A stretch of 8,044 nt of DNA from Candidatus Heimdallarchaeota archaeon (GTDB lineage Archaea > Asgardarchaeota > Heimdallarchaeia > Hodarchaeales > S146-22). Shown here one piece after another: positions 6,494 through 8,044 of this stretch; the stretch's first letter is position 1, and each line of letters opens with the position of its first letter. The stretch lies in assembly GCA_015520535.1 (NCBI GenBank), contig WAPZ01000677.1, forward strand, positions 1 to 8,044. Reading direction: 5' to 3'. The notes below the pieces were generated by a model that saw only the letters and a list, made by a program, of their open reading frames with translations, was not told the DNA's origin and made no database searches. A program made the translations under genes and the position numbers.

Positions 6494-8005
6494 GTGGCAT
6501 TTGATCCGGTAATTGCATTTTTTATTGCGCTTAATATTATTTCCACCCTTTTTCTTCTTCCTTTACCAACAAATTATTTCATTCTTATGGTATATTCTAA
6601 ACGTGAATATAAAAAGACAATAACCTCTAAATCACCTAAGATCCCCAACAACGTAGAATGGCCAAAAGTTGCCATTCAACTGCCAATTTATAATGAAGGT
6701 AAATTGGTATTACAATTATTAAATGCTGTTGCACAAGTCAAATATCCGCATGGGCGTTGTACCATTCAGATTTTGGACGATTCGACCGATGAAACCACCC
6801 ATTACATCGATCTTTGGTTAAAAGAACATACTACCCTTTCACATACTGTCCAACTAGTTCGTAATACTAAAAATCAGCATTTCAAAGCCGGTGCACTTCA
6901 ATATGGTCTCACCTTACTCAAAGATGTCGAATATGTTGCAGTATTCGATGCCGATTTTATTCCACCTCCCGATTTTCTGCAGAAGTTAATTCCTTACTTT
7001 TTTGCACATCCAAAATTAGCTGCCGTTCAAGCCATGTGGAAACATAAAAATCGGGACAAAAATCTTTTAACGCGAGGGATTGCAACGGGAATCGATACAC
7101 ACTTTTATATAGAAAAAATGGGGCGACAAGCGCTTCATGCCTTTTTACAATTTAATGGCTCCGGCGGAATTTGGGCGCGTCGTATCATCGAACAAATCGG
7201 TGGCTGGAAACCGCGAACTCTCGCTGAAGATTTAGATTTGTCGTACCGAGCACAATTAGCCGGGTATCAAATACTTTTCGTCCCACATGTAAAGGTGATG
7301 CAAACAATTCCCGACACTTTCAGCTCTTTTTTGATTCAACAATATCGTTGGGCGCAAGGATATGCACAAAACCTAATTATATTCTTCAAAGAAATCTGGG
7401 GCACGAAACGTCTGTCAGTTACTCAAAAATTGCAATCCACCCTCCACTTGTCTAGTTACTTCCTTTCAGCCGTAGTTTTTATAAACATCGTCTCCCTTCT
7501 TGTTCTTGTATGGACAAATACAATCAACGTTTTCTATCAGCCACCTTTATATCCATGGACATTAATTCCTAGTATATTAGTGTCTATAGCCTCAGTCTTA
7601 GCATTTTTAGCGTACTTTTCTGGTGTAATGCGAGGTGGACGAAAATCTTTTATCACCGCACTAATTGATGTGGCACTTTTTTCCATCATTAGCGGTTCAA
7701 TGCTTATCCCCACTTTTATCAGCTGTCTTGCCGGAATCGTAAAACGAAACCATCCTTTTGAGCGAACACCAAAAGATCATGAAATATTGAAACGTAATAA
7801 GAGTTGGATGCGAACTTTCTTGTGGACATTTCCCGATTTGACTTTTGTTACAATTTTATTTCTAACAATACCGCTTCTAATCAAAAATAGCTTGCTTTGG
7901 GGCTTTATTCCACTCTTTATCGTGATTGCACTTGGAACACTCATAAGAATCGTGACTCATATTCGCCGACCCCTCCCCAAAAAAAGAACAAAAATGCGTA
8001 GTTAG
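6494..8005 (+). CDS. Processive GT2 glycosyltransferase, CslA/cellulose-synthase-like
   Basis: A 503-residue multi-pass membrane glycosyltransferase of family 2. One hydrophobic segment (~6-34) precedes the cytosolic catalytic domain, whose motifs are QLPIYNE (62-68), LDDSTDET (94-101) with D95/D96, HFKAGALQYGL (129-139), FDADF with the DxD metal pair D152/D154, FNGSGGIW (220-227), the AED acid-base region (244-246) and QxxRW at 282-286. Together the D,D,D,QxxRW set marks a processive beta-glycan synthase. Four or five membrane helices follow (~320-340, 355-376, 386-416, 443-463, 468-489), forming the export channel. The blocks resemble plant CslA (glucomannan synthase) and bacterial cellulose synthase cores, but the PilZ c-di-GMP domain of BcsA is absent. 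It probably makes a surface beta-glucan or mannan from UDP-Glc or GDP-Man; the sugar is not readable here. GTG start with AGGG 8 nt upstream; the next in-frame ATG (residue 32) would remove the first membrane segment. Confidence 0.92.
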   Translation: MAFDPVIAFFIALNIISTLFLLPLPTNYFILMVYSKREYKKTITSKSPKIPNNVEWPKVAIQLPIYNEGKLVLQLLNAVAQVKYPHGRCTIQILDDSTDETTHYIDLWLKEHTTLSHTVQLVRNTKNQHFKAGALQYGLTLLKDVEYVAVFDADFIPPPDFLQKLIPYFFAHPKLAAVQAMWKHKNRDKNLLTRGIATGIDTHFYIEKMGRQALHAFLQFNGSGGIWARRIIEQIGGWKPRTLAEDLDLSYRAQLAGYQILFVPHVKVMQTIPDTFSSFLIQQYRWAQGYAQNLIIFFKEIWGTKRLSVTQKLQSTLHLSSYFLSAVVFINIVSLLVLVWTNTINVFYQPPLYPWTLIPSILVSIASVLAFLAYFSGVMRGGRKSFITALIDVALFSIISGSMLIPTFISCLAGIVKRNHPFERTPKDHEILKRNKSWMRTFLWTFPDLTFVTILFLTIPLLIKNSLLWGFIPLFIVIALGTLIRIVTHIRRPLPKKRTKMRS

Positions 8006-8044
8006 ATTTCTACAATTCTTTAATAATAGCATCTAAGATAATTA

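Overview
The window looks like a fragment of an AT-rich archaeal genome, most probably an Asgard archaeon (Lokiarchaeia/Heimdallarchaeia-like). The evidence is the company of genes: an Arf/Sar-type small GTPase, a longin-like domain joined to an archaeal-histone-like segment, an archaeal SerK-type free-serine kinase, an archaeal MfnA-type decarboxylase and a plant CslA-like glycosyltransferase. The lineage is inferred from gene content only; there is no rRNA or tRNA gene in the window. Several genes start at TTG or GTG. A GAGG Shine-Dalgarno core exactly 7 nt before the start recurs at three genes and fixes their starts.

Layout. (1) 3-1669, plus strand: the end of a coiled-coil protein with two C-terminal membrane helices overlaps by 4 nt a membrane-anchored, exoplasmic M28 metallo-enzyme that resembles glutaminyl cyclase. 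(2) 1670-1764: a short convergent intergenic region. (3) 5056 down to 1765, minus strand: a tightly packed four-gene cluster in the order nucleotidyltransferase-like protein, Arf-like GTPase, SerK-like kinase, histone-fold/longin fusion protein. (4) 5057-5280: a divergent intergenic region that must hold the promoters of both flanking units. (5) 5281-8005, plus strand: an MfnA-like PLP decarboxylase followed 22 nt later by a multi-pass processive GT2 glycosyltransferase.

How the genes may work together. The minus-strand cluster is the most interesting part. A small GTPase sits with a protein carrying a longin-type fold, a fold that in eukaryotes often acts as a GTPase partner or regulator, and that same protein begins with a segment closely matching the first two helices of archaeal histones. 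This suggests a GTPase-linked module that might reach DNA or use the histone fold for dimerisation. The SerK-like and nucleotidyltransferase-like genes may supply small-molecule or modifying chemistry, or may simply be co-transcribed. The plus-strand units point to cell-surface work: an anchored extracellular enzyme with seven N-glycosylation sequons and a membrane polysaccharide synthase. No mobile elements, CRISPR arrays or RNA genes were seen.
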